The notes under the pieces were generated by a model that saw nothing but the letters and a program-made list of their open reading frames with translations, made no database searches and was not told the origin of the DNA. A stretch of DNA of 64,000 nt, from positions 2,628,001 through 2,692,000 of the forward strand of contig NZ_CP029193.1 in NCBI RefSeq assembly GCF_008642355.1. Direction: 5' to 3'. This DNA is from Streptomyces venezuelae (GTDB lineage Bacteria; Actinomycetota; Actinomycetes; Streptomycetales; Streptomycetaceae). The first letter of the stretch is position 1; each line of letters starts with the position of its first letter. Positions 51,843 through 61,237 of the stretch are shown one piece after another. The position numbers and the translations under genes were made by a program.

Positions 51843-52944
51843 CGTCCTTCGCCACGGCCTCGATGAGGTGCCAGGCCGCTCCGTGGAAGCCTCCTGCCAC
51901 GTAGCGGTCGGCCTCGCCGGTCAGGCGGTCCATGCCCTCGGCGATGTCGCGGTCGGAGGTCTCGACCAGGCCGTCGGTGAAGAGCATCAGGACGTCGCCG
52001 GGGCGCAGGACGCCCTTGACGGGGTCGAACTGGGCGCCGTCGTAGACGCCGAGGAGCGGGCCCTGGCCGGTCTTCTCCTCCCAGCGGCCGCTGCCCGCGC
52101 TGAGCTGGAGGCCCGGCGGGTGGCCCGCGGAGAAGAGTTCGTAGTCGCCGGTCTCCAGGTCGAGGACCAGGTGGATGGAGGTCGCGAAGCCCTCGTCCCA
52201 GTCCTGGCGGAGCAGGTACCCGTTGGCGGCGGGCAGGAAGGCGTGCGGGGGCAGGGAGCCGAGCAGGCCGCCGAACGCGCCGGACAGGAGCAGCGCGCGC
52301 GAACCCGCGTCCATGCCCTTGCCGGAGACGTCGGTGAGGACCGCCTCCAGGGTCCGGCCGCCGTTCGTACGGGCCGCGACCACGAAGTCGCCGGAGAAGG
52401 ACTGCCCGCCGGCCGGGCGCAGTGCCATCTCACGGTGCCAGCCGCGTGGCAGCTTCGGCAGCTTGCTCTGGACGCGGATGCGTTCGCGCAGGTCGAAGAG
52501 CATGGTGCCGCCGCCGCGCCAGGGCACGCCGACCCGGCTGCGGAACTGGGCGATGAGAAGTCCGAAGAAGCCGCAGGCGGCGACCACGAGGACCGTGCCC
52601 GGCGTGACGCGGGCGGCGCCTTCCGTGTACGGGCCGAGCCGGACGGACTCCACGATGAGGGCCACCGCCGAGGCGGCGTAGAGCCCGAGGAGGCTGGCGG
52701 GGCGCAGCAGCAGGCCGCCCGCGACGATCGGCAGGACGAGCGCGGACGGTGAGAACCACTCGTTGTTGATGATCGTGCAGGTGGTGATGACCGGGACGGT
52801 GAGGAGCAGGCCCGCGAGGGCGACCCAGTCGGAGCCGTCGCCGCGGAAGTAGTCGACCCCGGATTTGCGCAGCGTGATGCGGGCCCGGTGCAACCGCTTC
52901 TTCATCCGGGCCGTGAACGTGTCGGCTTCCGCGCGTACCTCCAT
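51799..52944 (-). CDS. Membrane-anchored SpoIIE-type PP2C serine phosphatase
   Basis: 381 residues from ATG 52944. Four membrane segments lie in ~40-135 (VALAGLLLTVPVITTCTIIN; ALVLPIVAGGLLL; LGLYAASAVALIVES; GTVLVVAACGFFGLLIAQF). A PP2C/SpoIIE domain follows (~165-380), with SGDFVVAARTNGGRTLEAVLTDVSGKGMDAG and LMLFTDGLVETSD holding the metal-binding Asp residues. Such proteins reset anti-anti-sigma factors in Streptomyces stress and development cascades. No anti-sigma or STAS gene is nearby, so the target is unknown. Confidence 0.93.
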   Translation of the reverse strand: MEVRAEADTFTARMKKRLHRARITLRKSGVDYFRGDGSDWVALAGLLLTVPVITTCTIINNEWFSPSALVLPIVAGGLLLRPASLLGLYAASAVALIVESVRLGPYTEGAARVTPGTVLVVAACGFFGLLIAQFRSRVGVPWRGGGTMLFDLRERIRVQSKLPKLPRGWHREMALRPAGGQSFSGDFVVAARTNGGRTLEAVLTDVSGKGMDAGSRALLLSGAFGGLLGSLPPHAFLPAANGYLLRQDWDEGFATSIHLVLDLETGDYELFSAGHPPGLQLSAGSGRWEEKTGQGPLLGVYDGAQFDPVKGVLRPGDVLMLFTDGLVETSDRDIAEGMDRLTGEADRYVAGGFHGAAWHLIEAVAKDVNDDRALLLICREA

Positions 52945-53073
52945 TGCTCGTGGACCTTATCCAGCGGGCCGCGTACTTCGCACGGGAGGTCCCGGTTGTC
53001 CCCCGTCAGGGGCATGTCCGGGGCGGGGAAAAATCCGTCGCTCCGGGCCGTGGCGCCCTGGTAGGCATGGCAT

Positions 53074-54303
53074 ATGACGACAGACGTGCGGGTGCTCGGG
53101 AAAGCCGACTGGGACGCGTGGTACGGAACGTTGGAGCTCGCGTTCGGCGGGGTCGCCGAGTCGGACGAGGAGCGTGAGCTGTGGCGCGCGCTCACCGAGT
53201 ACGACCGGTCGATCGGCGTGTGGGACGGGGACGCGTGCGTAGGGACGGCGGGGGCGTTCTCCTTCCGCATGGCCGTGCCGGGTGGTGCGCTGGTGGAGAC
53301 GGCGGGCGTCACGATGGTCGGTGTCGCGGCCACGCACCGGCGGCGCGGGCTCCTGACCTCGATGATGCGGCGGCAGCTGGACGACGTCCGCGCCTGGGGC
53401 GAGCCGCTGGCCGTGCTCACCGCGTCCGAGCCGGTCATCTACGGCCGGTTCGGGTACGGCGCGGCGACCCGGCAGATGAAGGCCGACATCGACACCACGC
53501 GGGTGTCGCTGTCCGTGCCCGCCGGGACGGACGACGTACATCTTCGGTACGTTCGGCCCGCCGACGTCCACGAGGCCTGCGAGGCGCTGTACGCACGGCG
53601 CGTGACGGAGCGTCCGGGCATGACGGCCCGGCAGCCGGGCTGGGAGCGCCTCGGGCTGCTCGACCCGCAGAGCGAGCGGAACGGTGCGTCGCCCTTGCAG
53701 TGCGTGGTCGCCGAGCGGGCGGGCGAGCTCGTCGGGTACGTGCGGTTCGCGGTGAAGCCCGACTGGGAGTGGCGGGGCGCGAAGGGTTCGGTGCAGGTGC
53801 GCGACATCGAGGGCGCGGACCCGGCGGCGTACGCGGCGCTGTGGCGATTCCTGTTCGACATCGACCTGACGTCGTCGGTCGTCACCCGCAACCGCCCTGT
53901 CGACGACGCACTTCTCCAGATGGTCTCCGACATCCGCCGCTGCGACGTCGCCGTGCGGGATTCGTTGTACGTGCGGCTCGTCGAGGTGGGCGCGGCCCTG
54001 GAGGCGCGGACGTACCAGACGCCGCTGGACGTGGTCTTCGAGGTCGAGGACGCGTTCTGCCCCTGGAACGAGGGCCGTTGGCGCCTCACCGGCGACACGA
54101 AGGGCGCGTCGTGCGAACGCACGGCCGACGCGGCCGACCTGTCGTTGTCGGTACGCGAACTGGGCGCCGCCTACCTCGGTGGTACGTCCCTCACGTCACT
54201 GGCGGCGGCGGGCCGGGTCCGGGAGCTGCGCCGGGGCGCGCTGGCCGAGGCGTCGGTGGCCTTCGGGTCCGATGTGGCGCCGTGGCTGTCCCACGGGTTC
54301 TAG
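53074..54303 (+). CDS. Eis-family GNAT acetyltransferase
   Basis: 409 residues with the Eis layout: an N-terminal GNAT domain (TMVGVAATHRRRGLLTSMMR with the R-R-x-G-L acetyl-CoA motif at ~88-100; YGRFGYGAATRQ), a second GNAT-like domain (~150-290, LVGYVRFAVKPDWEWRGAKG) and an SCP2-like C-terminal domain ending in the conserved Phe carboxylate (WLSHGF). Mycobacterial Eis acetylates aminoglycosides and host proteins; the Streptomyces homologue's substrate is unknown. The ribosome-binding site upstream of ATG 53074 is weak. Confidence 0.92.
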   Translation: MTTDVRVLGKADWDAWYGTLELAFGGVAESDEERELWRALTEYDRSIGVWDGDACVGTAGAFSFRMAVPGGALVETAGVTMVGVAATHRRRGLLTSMMRRQLDDVRAWGEPLAVLTASEPVIYGRFGYGAATRQMKADIDTTRVSLSVPAGTDDVHLRYVRPADVHEACEALYARRVTERPGMTARQPGWERLGLLDPQSERNGASPLQCVVAERAGELVGYVRFAVKPDWEWRGAKGSVQVRDIEGADPAAYAALWRFLFDIDLTSSVVTRNRPVDDALLQMVSDIRRCDVAVRDSLYVRLVEVGAALEARTYQTPLDVVFEVEDAFCPWNEGRWRLTGDTKGASCERTADAADLSLSVRELGAAYLGGTSLTSLAAAGRVRELRRGALAEASVAFGSDVAPWLSHGF

Positions 54304-54312
54304 CCGGGGGCT

Positions 54313-55125
54313 TCAGACGGGGCGCTGGCAGGTGGGGCACCAGAAGAGGTTGCGGGCCGCGAGGTCCGCGGTGCGGATGTCGCCGCCGCAGAGGTGACAG
54401 GGCTGGTTCGCCCTCCGGTAGACGTAGACCTCGCCGCCGTGGTCGTCGACGCGCGGCGGGCGTCCCATCGCCTCCGGGGTGTGCTCGGGCCTGACGGTGT
54501 CGATGCGGTTGAGGCGTACGCCCTCGTGCATCAGCTCGACGAGGTCGGTCCAGATCGCGGCCCACTGCGCCGCGGTGATGTCCTTGCCCGCCGTGTACGG
54601 GTCGATGCCGTGCCGGAAGAGGACCTCCGCGCGGTAGACGTTGCCGACGCCCGCGATGACCTTCTGGTCCATGAGGAGCGCGGCGATCGTGGTGCGGCTG
54701 CGGGAGATGCGGGCGTACGCCTTCTGCGGGTCGTCCCCGGCCCGCAGGGGGTCCGGGCCGAGCCTGTCGTGTATCGCCCGCTTCTCCTCGTCCGTGATGA
54801 GGGCGCAGGTGGTGGGGCCGCGGAGGTCGGAGTGGTACGCGTCGTTCAGGAGCCGGAGGCGGACGGTGTCCGTGGGGGGCGGGGCGGGGGTCTCTCCCAG
54901 CGTGTACTTGCCGAAGAGGCCGAGGTGGACGTGGATCCAGCCGGTGTCGGCGAAGCCGAGGAAGAGGTGCTTGCCGTGGGCCTCTGCGGTCTCCATCACC
55001 TGACCGGTGACGAGGGCGGCGCTGTCGGAGAACTTGCCCTGCGGGCTGGTCGCCCGGACGACGCGGCCCTGGAACCGGTCCCGGTGATCCGCCGCGAGCC
55101 GGTGGATCGTGTGACCTTCTGGCAC
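54313..55125 (-). CDS. nei: Fpg/Nei-family DNA glycosylase
   Basis: 270 residues starting MPEGHTIHRLA, the catalytic Pro2/Glu3 N terminus. H2TH domain DQKVIAGVGNVYRAEVLFRHG and a C-terminal zinc finger C-x2-C (CHLC) and C-x2-C (CPTC) with a FWCPTCQRPV end are present. It excises oxidised pyrimidines/purines and nicks the strand (AP lyase). The MPEGHT start and zinc finger suit the actinobacterial Nei2 group better than Fpg. It lies 10 bp from the convergent Eis-like gene. Confidence 0.93.
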   Translation of the reverse strand: MPEGHTIHRLAADHRDRFQGRVVRATSPQGKFSDSAALVTGQVMETAEAHGKHLFLGFADTGWIHVHLGLFGKYTLGETPAPPPTDTVRLRLLNDAYHSDLRGPTTCALITDEEKRAIHDRLGPDPLRAGDDPQKAYARISRSRTTIAALLMDQKVIAGVGNVYRAEVLFRHGIDPYTAGKDITAAQWAAIWTDLVELMHEGVRLNRIDTVRPEHTPEAMGRPPRVDDHGGEVYVYRRANQPCHLCGGDIRTADLAARNLFWCPTCQRPV

Positions 55126-55170
55126 GGGTCCCTCCGGGTTGGTTCGGCAAAAATCGCCCTTGAGGGGCTC

Positions 55171-55261
55171 GTCCTCAAACGCCGGACGGGCTGAAAGATC
55201 TCCGGCGCGCGGAAATCCAGCCCCTCCGGCGTTTGAGGAGCGGGGTCCGGGGCGGAGCCCC
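55171..55261. repeat. Palindromic intergenic repeat, type B
   Basis: Arms 55171-55193 and 55218-55240 pair at 21 of 23 positions (GTCCTCAAACGCCGGACGGG against its complement), followed by GGGGTCCGGGGCGGAGCCCC (55242-55261). I recall this combination as a very common dispersed intergenic element of streptomycetes. Here it can terminate rpiB. Confidence 0.75.
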
Positions 55262-55271
55262 GTGAGGCCCG

Positions 55272-55757
55272 CTACTGCTGGGGGTGCCCGGCGGGGATGG
55301 GGGGCAGCTCACCCGTCCGCTCGTAGGCCGAGAGCATCTCGATCCGGCGAGTGTGACGCTCCTCACCCGAGTACGGCGTCGCCAGGAAGATCTCGACGAA
55401 CTTCGTCGCCTCCTCCTGCGTGTGCATGCGCCCGCCGATCGAGATGACGTTCGCGTCGTTGTGCTCGCGGCCGAGCGCCGCCGTCTGCTCGCTCCAGGCC
55501 AGGGCCGCCCGCACGCCCTTCACCTTGTTCGCGGCGATCTGCTCGCCGTTGCCGGAGCCGCCGATGACGATGCCGAGGGCCTCCGGGTCCGCGGCGGTAC
55601 GCTCCGCGGCGCGCAGGCAGAACGGCGGGTAGTCGTCCTGGGCGTCATAGATGTGGGGCCCGCAGTCGACGGGCTCATGGCCGTGGCTCTTGAGCCATTC
55701 GACCAAGTGGTTCTTGAGTTCGTAGCCGGCATGATCCGAGCCGAGGTACACGCGCAT
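55272..55757 (-). CDS. rpiB: Ribose-5-phosphate isomerase B
   Basis: Interconverts ribose 5-phosphate and ribulose 5-phosphate in the pentose phosphate pathway. The 161-residue RpiB begins MRVYLGSDHAGYELKNHLVEW (D8, H9 active region) and has VDCGPHIYDAQDDYPPFC, GSGNGEQIAANKVKGVRAAL and HNDANVISIGGRM. Actinobacterial RpiB uses Glu (in GNGE) as catalytic base where E. coli has Cys. Start 55757. Confidence 0.96.
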   Translation of the reverse strand: MRVYLGSDHAGYELKNHLVEWLKSHGHEPVDCGPHIYDAQDDYPPFCLRAAERTAADPEALGIVIGGSGNGEQIAANKVKGVRAALAWSEQTAALGREHNDANVISIGGRMHTQEEATKFVEIFLATPYSGEERHTRRIEMLSAYERTGELPPIPAGHPQQ

Positions 55758-55941
55758 GGGTCCGAGTGTGGCACGTCGCGGGGCGGGTAGCCGCGTCCGG
55801 GCGGGATCTCGATCTCCCTGGTCGGGACCTTGGTCCAGGCCTTATGGCCGGAATACAACGATCCGGATTCAGGACTTCCGTCCCGTTCACCCCTGGGTTT
55901 GAATGCGGGGGCTCGTGACCCGAGAACTTAAGGATTCGTCC

Positions 55942-57426
55942 ATGACCTCGCAACCCTCCCTTGCGAAGGCAGACAGCACCCCCAATACCCCTGGGGATCC
56001 GCGGTCTGGCGGCATTGGTGACACCGGCGACACCGGCGACGGCCTGAAAGCGGGTCTCAAGAACCGTCACCTCTCCATGATCGCGATCGGCGGCGTGATC
56101 GGCGCCGGTCTCTTCGTCGGATCGAGCTCCGGCATCGCCGCCGCCGGGCCCGCGATCCTCATCTCGTACGCCCTCGTCGGCACGATGGTCGTCCTCGTGA
56201 TGCGGATGCTCGGCGAGATGGCCGCCGCACGGCCCGCCTCCGGGTCCTTCTCCACCTACGCGGACCAGGCCCTCGGCCGCTGGGCCGGCTTCTCCATCGG
56301 CTGGCTCTACTGGTTCTTCTGGGTCGTCGTGCTCGCCGTGGAGGCCACCGCGGGCGCCGTGATCCTCAACGGCTGGATACCCGCCGTCCCGCAGTGGGGC
56401 TGGGCGCTCATCGTGATGGTCGTGCTCACCGCGACGAACCTCGTGTCGGTGGGCTCGTACGGCGAGTTCGAGTTCTGGTTCGCCGGGATCAAGGTCGTCG
56501 CCATCGGCGGCTTCGTGGTCATCGGTCTGCTCGCCGTCTTCGGTGTCCTGCCGGGCTCCGACAACCCGGGCCACGGGTTCGCGCACCTGACCGACGCGGG
56601 CGGCTTCATGCCCAAGGGCGCGGGCGCCATCCTCACCGGTGTGCTGATGGTCGTCTTCTCCTTCATGGGCAGCGAGATCGTCACGCTGGCCGCCGGTGAG
56701 TCCGAGGACCCGCAGCGCGCCGTCACCAAGGCGACCAACAGCGTCATCTGGCGCATCGGCGTCTTCTACCTGGGCTCGATCCTCGTCGTCATCACGCTCC
56801 TGCCGTGGAACGACAAGTCGATCACCGAGGACGGCAGTTACGTCGCCGCGCTGAACTCGATCGGCATTCCGCACGCCGGTCAGGTCATGAACGTCATCGT
56901 CCTCACCGCCGTGCTCTCCTGCCTCAACTCCGGTCTCTACACCGCCTCCCGCATGGCCTTCTCGCTCGGCCAGCGCGGTGACGCGCCCAAGTCCTTCGCG
57001 CGCACCAACGCGCGGGGCGTGCCGATGGCCGCGATCCTCGGCTCCGTCGTCTTCGGTTTCGTCGCCGTCTGGTTCAACTACCAGTGGAAGGACACCGTCT
57101 TCGACTTCCTGCTGAACTCCTCGGGCGCGGTGGCCCTCTTCGTGTGGCTGATCATCAGCTTCACGCAGCTGCGGATGCGCGGGATCATCTTGCGCGAGGA
57201 GCCGGAGAAGCTCGTCGTGAAGATGTGGCTCTTCCCGTACCTGACGTGGGTCACGATCGCCATGATCTCGTTCGTCCTCGTCTACATGCTGACCGACGAG
57301 ACCGGCCGCAAGCAGGTGCTGCTCTCGCTCCTCGCCGCCGCCTTCGTGGTCGTCTTCTCGCTGGTGCGGGAGAAGGTCCGGCCCCGGGGTACCGACGGAA
57401 TTCCGGTGGAGTCGCAGAGGAGTTGA
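55942..57426 (+). CDS. Amino-acid permease (APC/AAT family), paralogue 1 of 3
   Basis: 494 residues from ATG 55942 with AAGGA eight bases upstream. A polar N terminus (GDTGDTGDG repeat at ~32-40) precedes 12 membrane segments beginning LKNRHLSMIAIGGVIGAGLFVGS, the start signature of the GABA/aromatic amino-acid permease group, and FMGSEIVTLAAGESEDPQRAV in the middle. Proton-driven uptake of an amino acid is expected. The C-terminal end is short and charged. Two close relatives lie downstream at 59.7 and 61.2 kb. Confidence 0.93.
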   Translation: MTSQPSLAKADSTPNTPGDPRSGGIGDTGDTGDGLKAGLKNRHLSMIAIGGVIGAGLFVGSSSGIAAAGPAILISYALVGTMVVLVMRMLGEMAAARPASGSFSTYADQALGRWAGFSIGWLYWFFWVVVLAVEATAGAVILNGWIPAVPQWGWALIVMVVLTATNLVSVGSYGEFEFWFAGIKVVAIGGFVVIGLLAVFGVLPGSDNPGHGFAHLTDAGGFMPKGAGAILTGVLMVVFSFMGSEIVTLAAGESEDPQRAVTKATNSVIWRIGVFYLGSILVVITLLPWNDKSITEDGSYVAALNSIGIPHAGQVMNVIVLTAVLSCLNSGLYTASRMAFSLGQRGDAPKSFARTNARGVPMAAILGSVVFGFVAVWFNYQWKDTVFDFLLNSSGAVALFVWLIISFTQLRMRGIILREEPEKLVVKMWLFPYLTWVTIAMISFVLVYMLTDETGRKQVLLSLLAAAFVVVFSLVREKVRPRGTDGIPVESQRS

Positions 57427-57487
57427 CGCCGGGACGGTCCACCGGTGCGCGATGCTCTCCGTGTCAGACGAGACAACGGAGGCACCC

Positions 57488-58816
57488 GTGGACCACACCG
57501 CCCAGCGAATCGTGTTCCGGCCGGACGACGCCGGATACGAAGCGGAAATCGCCGGAATGCAGACCGGGTTCGCGATGCGGCCCGACCTCGTCGTCGGCGC
57601 GGAGAGCGCCGATGACGTGGTCGCCGCGGTCGCGTACGCGGCCGGGGCGGGCCTGCCCGTCGGCGTGCAGGCGACCGGGCACGGCGTGCCGGGGCCCTCT
57701 GAGGGCGGTGTCCTCATCAGTACGCGGCGCATGGACTCGGTGCGGATCGACCCCGGCGCGCGCACCGCGGCCATCGGCGCGGGCGCCCGCTGGGGTCAGG
57801 TCGTCGAGGCCGCGGTGGAGCACGGGCTCGCGCCGCTGAACGGCACGGCGCCGAGCGTGGGTGCCGTCGGGTACACGCTCGGCGGCGGACTCGGCATCCT
57901 GGGCCGCGAGTTCGGCTACGCGGCCGATCACGTCCGCTCGGTCGACGTCGTCACCGGGGACGGCGTCCTGCGCCACGTCACGCGCGACAGCGACCCGGAG
58001 CTCTTCTGGGGTCTGCTGGGCGGCGGCGCGCAGCTCGGCGTGGTCACGGAGCTGGAGATCGGCCTGGTGCCGGTGGCGCGGCTGTACGGCGGTGCCCTGA
58101 CGTTCGACGGCAGGGCGGTCGACCCGGCCGCGGTGCTGCGCGGCTACGAGGAGTGGACGAGGACCCTGCCCGACACGGTGACGTCGTCGCTCGCGGCGCT
58201 CGTCTACCCGGAGTTGCCGCACCTCCCGCCGCAGCTGCGCGGCAGCTATCTCGTCCTGATCCGGGTCGCGTTCACCGGCTCCGAGGCGGAGGGCGAGCGC
58301 CTGGTGGCGCCGCTGCGGGAGATCGGGCCCACCGTGTCGGACACGCTGCGGGAGATGCCGTACGCCGAGAGCCCCTCGATCCACGGCGACCCGGACTTCC
58401 CGCACGCCTTCTACGGCGACAACGCCGTCCTGAGCACCCTCGACGTCGACGCGGCAGGCGACATCCTCGCCCTGACCGGGCCGAGCGCGACCGCGATGCA
58501 CATCCTCCAGCTCAACCACTTGGGCGGGGCACTCGCGCGCCCCGCCGAGAACGCCGTGCCCTACCGCGAGGCGGGCTGGCTGCTGCGGCTCCTGTCGCCG
58601 CTGGACGGCGCGGACGTCGAGGAGCACCGGAAGGTCCACGCGGAGGCGTTCGGGCTCGTGGCGCCGCAGACGCTCGGGCGGTCGCTCAACTTCGTCTTCG
58701 GCGGCAGCGACAGGCCGCAGGGGCTGTACGACCCGGAGACGCGGAAGAGGCTCGCCGGGCTGAAGGCCACGTACGACCCGGCGAACCTCTTCAGGCACAA
58801 CCACAGCGTCGAGTAG
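57488..58816 (+). CDS. FAD-linked oxidoreductase (BBE-like)
   Basis: 442 residues from GTG 57488 with GGAGG five bases upstream. FAD-binding PCMH-type domain: VVGAESADDVVAAVAYA, then ATGHGVPGP with a His where BBE-family enzymes bind FAD covalently, AIGAGARWGQVVEA, and GAVGYTLGGGLGILGREFGYAAD. The second covalent Cys of the berberine-bridge group is not apparent here (GAVGYT). Substrate-binding domain and BBE tail (YDPETRKRLAGLKATYDPANLFRHNH) follow. Substrate unknown; sugar or secondary-metabolite oxidation is typical. It lies between amino-acid permease 1 and bioY. Confidence 0.9.
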   Translation: MDHTAQRIVFRPDDAGYEAEIAGMQTGFAMRPDLVVGAESADDVVAAVAYAAGAGLPVGVQATGHGVPGPSEGGVLISTRRMDSVRIDPGARTAAIGAGARWGQVVEAAVEHGLAPLNGTAPSVGAVGYTLGGGLGILGREFGYAADHVRSVDVVTGDGVLRHVTRDSDPELFWGLLGGGAQLGVVTELEIGLVPVARLYGGALTFDGRAVDPAAVLRGYEEWTRTLPDTVTSSLAALVYPELPHLPPQLRGSYLVLIRVAFTGSEAEGERLVAPLREIGPTVSDTLREMPYAESPSIHGDPDFPHAFYGDNAVLSTLDVDAAGDILALTGPSATAMHILQLNHLGGALARPAENAVPYREAGWLLRLLSPLDGADVEEHRKVHAEAFGLVAPQTLGRSLNFVFGGSDRPQGLYDPETRKRLAGLKATYDPANLFRHNHSVE

Positions 58817-58844
58817 CCCTCGAAAAGGGCCGTCCCGCCGGTTG

Positions 58845-59420
58845 TCAGCGGTCCAGGAACTTCCACGCCGTCGGCAGGACGCCCATCGCGAGCGCGGCCT
58901 TGAGGGCGTCGCCGATCAGGAACGGCGTGAGGCCCGCGGCGACGGCCTGGGTCATCGACATCCCGGTGGCGGCGGCCAGGTACGGGACGCCGACCGCGTA
59001 GATGATCGCGGAGCCGAGGACCATCGTGCCCGCCGTGCGCAGCACGGAGCGGTCGCCGCCGCGGCGGGCCAGGGCGCCCACGACAGTGGCGGCGAGGAGC
59101 ATGCCGAGGACGTAGCCGAGGGACGGGGCAGCGACGCCGGAGCCGGCCTCCGCGAACCACGGCATGCCCGCCATGCCCACGAGGGCGTACAGGGCGAGGG
59201 AGAGGAAGCCGCGACGGGCGCCCAGCGACGTGCCGACGAGCAGCGCGGCGAAGGTCTGGCCGGTCACCGGCACCGGGGAGCCCGGCACGGGCACCGCGAT
59301 CTGGGCGGCGACGCCGGTGAGCGCGGCGCCGCCGAGCACGAGCGCCGCGTCCTTCACGCGGGACGCGGGCAGCAGGTCGGCGAGGACCTGGCCGGGGCGG
59401 GTGGTGGCGGCGATGCTCAT
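58845..59420 (-). CDS. bioY: Biotin transporter substrate-binding component BioY
   Basis: 191 residues from ATG 59420 with GGAG six bases upstream. About six membrane segments with BioY landmarks PVPGSPVPVTGQTFAALLVG, GMPWFAEAGSGVAAPSLGYVLG and GDALKAALAMGVLP. S component of an ECF transporter. No bioM/bioN ATPase or permease is adjacent, so it either works alone, as reported for some BioY, or uses shared ECF modules. Confidence 0.94.
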   Translation of the reverse strand: MSIAATTRPGQVLADLLPASRVKDAALVLGGAALTGVAAQIAVPVPGSPVPVTGQTFAALLVGTSLGARRGFLSLALYALVGMAGMPWFAEAGSGVAAPSLGYVLGMLLAATVVGALARRGGDRSVLRTAGTMVLGSAIIYAVGVPYLAAATGMSMTQAVAAGLTPFLIGDALKAALAMGVLPTAWKFLDR

Positions 59421-59684
59421 CGGGGACTCCGCGGGGGACGTGGGCAGGTGGGAACGCGTCGACGCTATCCCAGGCGGCGCGGCGGCAACACGGTCATCGG
59501 CCGACAACCCGGAGGCGGGGCCTTGGTGGGCTCCGTACAAAGGGATCCGTGTACACCTCGGGCGGCGTGATGCTCGTCACGGAGGTCGGCGGGTGGGTGC
59601 CCCGTTTTGCGCGAGGGGGCGCGCGCCGGGGAGACTGTGGAGTCCCGCCAAAGTCTTGTGAGCCCCGAGAGCAGCCTGAGCACC

Positions 59685-61091
59685 ATGCACGACGCACCAC
59701 CGGACAGCCTGCCCGCGACGGGGTCGGGGCCCGAGCCGCTCGGCGGCGGCCTCAAGCAGCGTCACCTCACGATGCTCGGCCTCGGCGGGGTCATCGGCGC
59801 CGGGCTCTTCGTGGGGTCGGGGGCCGGGATCTCGGTGGCGGGTCCCGGCATCGTCGTCTCGTATCTGATCGCGGGCGCGCTCGCGATGTGCGTGATGCGG
59901 ATGCTCGGCGAGATGTCGGCGGCGATGCCCGCGTCGGGTTCGTTCTCCGTGCACGCGGAACGCGCGCTCGGCCGCTGGGCGGGGTTCAGCGTCGGCTGGC
60001 TCTACTGGTTCCTGCTGGTCGTGGTGCTCGCCGTGGAGGCGACCGGCGCCGCGCAGATCGCCAACGGCTGGGCGCCCGCCGTGCCGCAGTGGGCCTGGGT
60101 GCTGATCTTCATGGTGGTCTTCACGGCCGCCAACCTCGCGTCGGTGAAGAACTTCGGCGAGTTCGAGTTCTGGTTCGCGACGCTCAAGGTCTTCGCGATC
60201 ATCGCGTTCCTGGTCCTCGGTCTGCTGGCGGTCTTCGGCGTGCTGCCGGACACGGACCCGGTGGGCCTGACGAACCTGACGGGACAGGGCGGGTTCCTGC
60301 CGCACGGCTGGTCCGGTGTCGTCTCGGGCGTCCTCGCCGTCGTCTTCGCGTTCGGCGGCCTGGAGGTCGTGACGATCGCGGCCGCCGAGTCCGACGACCC
60401 GGTGCGCTCGGTCGCCCGCGCGGTGCGCAGCGCGGTCTACCGCATCCTCTTCTTCTACGTCGGGTCGATGCTGGTCATCGTGACGGTGCTGCCCTGGACG
60501 GCGCAGCGGGCGGGGGCCAGTCCGTATGTGACGGTCCTCGACTCGATCGGGGTGCCGTCCGCGGGGACGATCATGAACATCGTGGTGTTCGTGGCGCTGC
60601 TCTCCGCGCTGAACGCCAACCTCTACGGGTCGTCCCGGATGGTCTTCTCGCTGGCCGAGCGCGGCGAGGCGCCGAAGGCGCTCCTGAAGGTGGCCGGGGG
60701 CGGGGTGCCGCGGCGTGCGGTCCTCGCGTCCGTCGCGTTCGGCTTCGTGTCCGTGGTGCTCAATCTGAAGTGGCCGGACTCCGTCTTCCTCTACATGCTC
60801 AACTCCGTCGGCGCGGTGCTGCTCTTCGTCTGGGCGCTGATCGCGGTGTCGCAGCTGCGGCTGCGGCGGCGCATCGAGCGTGAGGCACCGGAGCGGCTGG
60901 TGCTGCGGATGTGGGCGTTCCCGTATCTGACGTGGGCGGCGCTGGCCGCGATGGCCGCCGTGCTCGGGCTGATGCTGACGGACGCCGACGCGCGGCCTCA
61001 GCTGCTGTGGTCGGCGGGGGCGACGGCGCTCGTCCTGGCGGTCGCGGGACTGCGGGAGTGGCGCGCGGCCCGCACGAAGAGCCCCACGTGA
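59685..61091 (+). CDS. Amino-acid permease (APC/AAT family), paralogue 2 of 3
   Basis: 468 residues from ATG 59685 (MHDAPPDSLP); GTG 59658 is an alternative and neither has a strong ribosome-binding site. Twelve membrane segments starting GGLKQRHLTMLGLGGVIGAG, with FAFGGLEVVTIAAAESDDPVRSVA. It is closely similar to paralogue 3 (shared VKNFGEFEFWFA) and more distantly to paralogue 1. Divergent from bioY. Substrate not predictable beyond amino acids. Confidence 0.92.
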   Translation: MHDAPPDSLPATGSGPEPLGGGLKQRHLTMLGLGGVIGAGLFVGSGAGISVAGPGIVVSYLIAGALAMCVMRMLGEMSAAMPASGSFSVHAERALGRWAGFSVGWLYWFLLVVVLAVEATGAAQIANGWAPAVPQWAWVLIFMVVFTAANLASVKNFGEFEFWFATLKVFAIIAFLVLGLLAVFGVLPDTDPVGLTNLTGQGGFLPHGWSGVVSGVLAVVFAFGGLEVVTIAAAESDDPVRSVARAVRSAVYRILFFYVGSMLVIVTVLPWTAQRAGASPYVTVLDSIGVPSAGTIMNIVVFVALLSALNANLYGSSRMVFSLAERGEAPKALLKVAGGGVPRRAVLASVAFGFVSVVLNLKWPDSVFLYMLNSVGAVLLFVWALIAVSQLRLRRRIEREAPERLVLRMWAFPYLTWAALAAMAAVLGLMLTDADARPQLLWSAGATALVLAVAGLREWRAARTKSPT

Positions 61092-61107
61092 ACAGCAGAT
61101 GAACTTG

Positions 61108-61127
61108 TTGTGCACATTTCTTCACAA
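61108..61127. promoter_or_regulatory. Inverted repeat upstream of permease 3
   Basis: TTGTG-N10-CACAA (61108-61112 and 61123-61127) lies in the 146-bp gap before the third permease. The spacing suits a dimeric regulator. No regulator gene is close, so the binder is unknown. Confidence 0.35.
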
Positions 61128-61237
61128 CGTGTGAGCGTCGTGTCCGTATAGCGGTCAAGTGTTCCCTGTCAGCGGTACCGGACCTCAGACTGTGGGCCGC
61201 TCGCTCCCCCGTCTCGGCTACTGAACAGGGCACGCCC

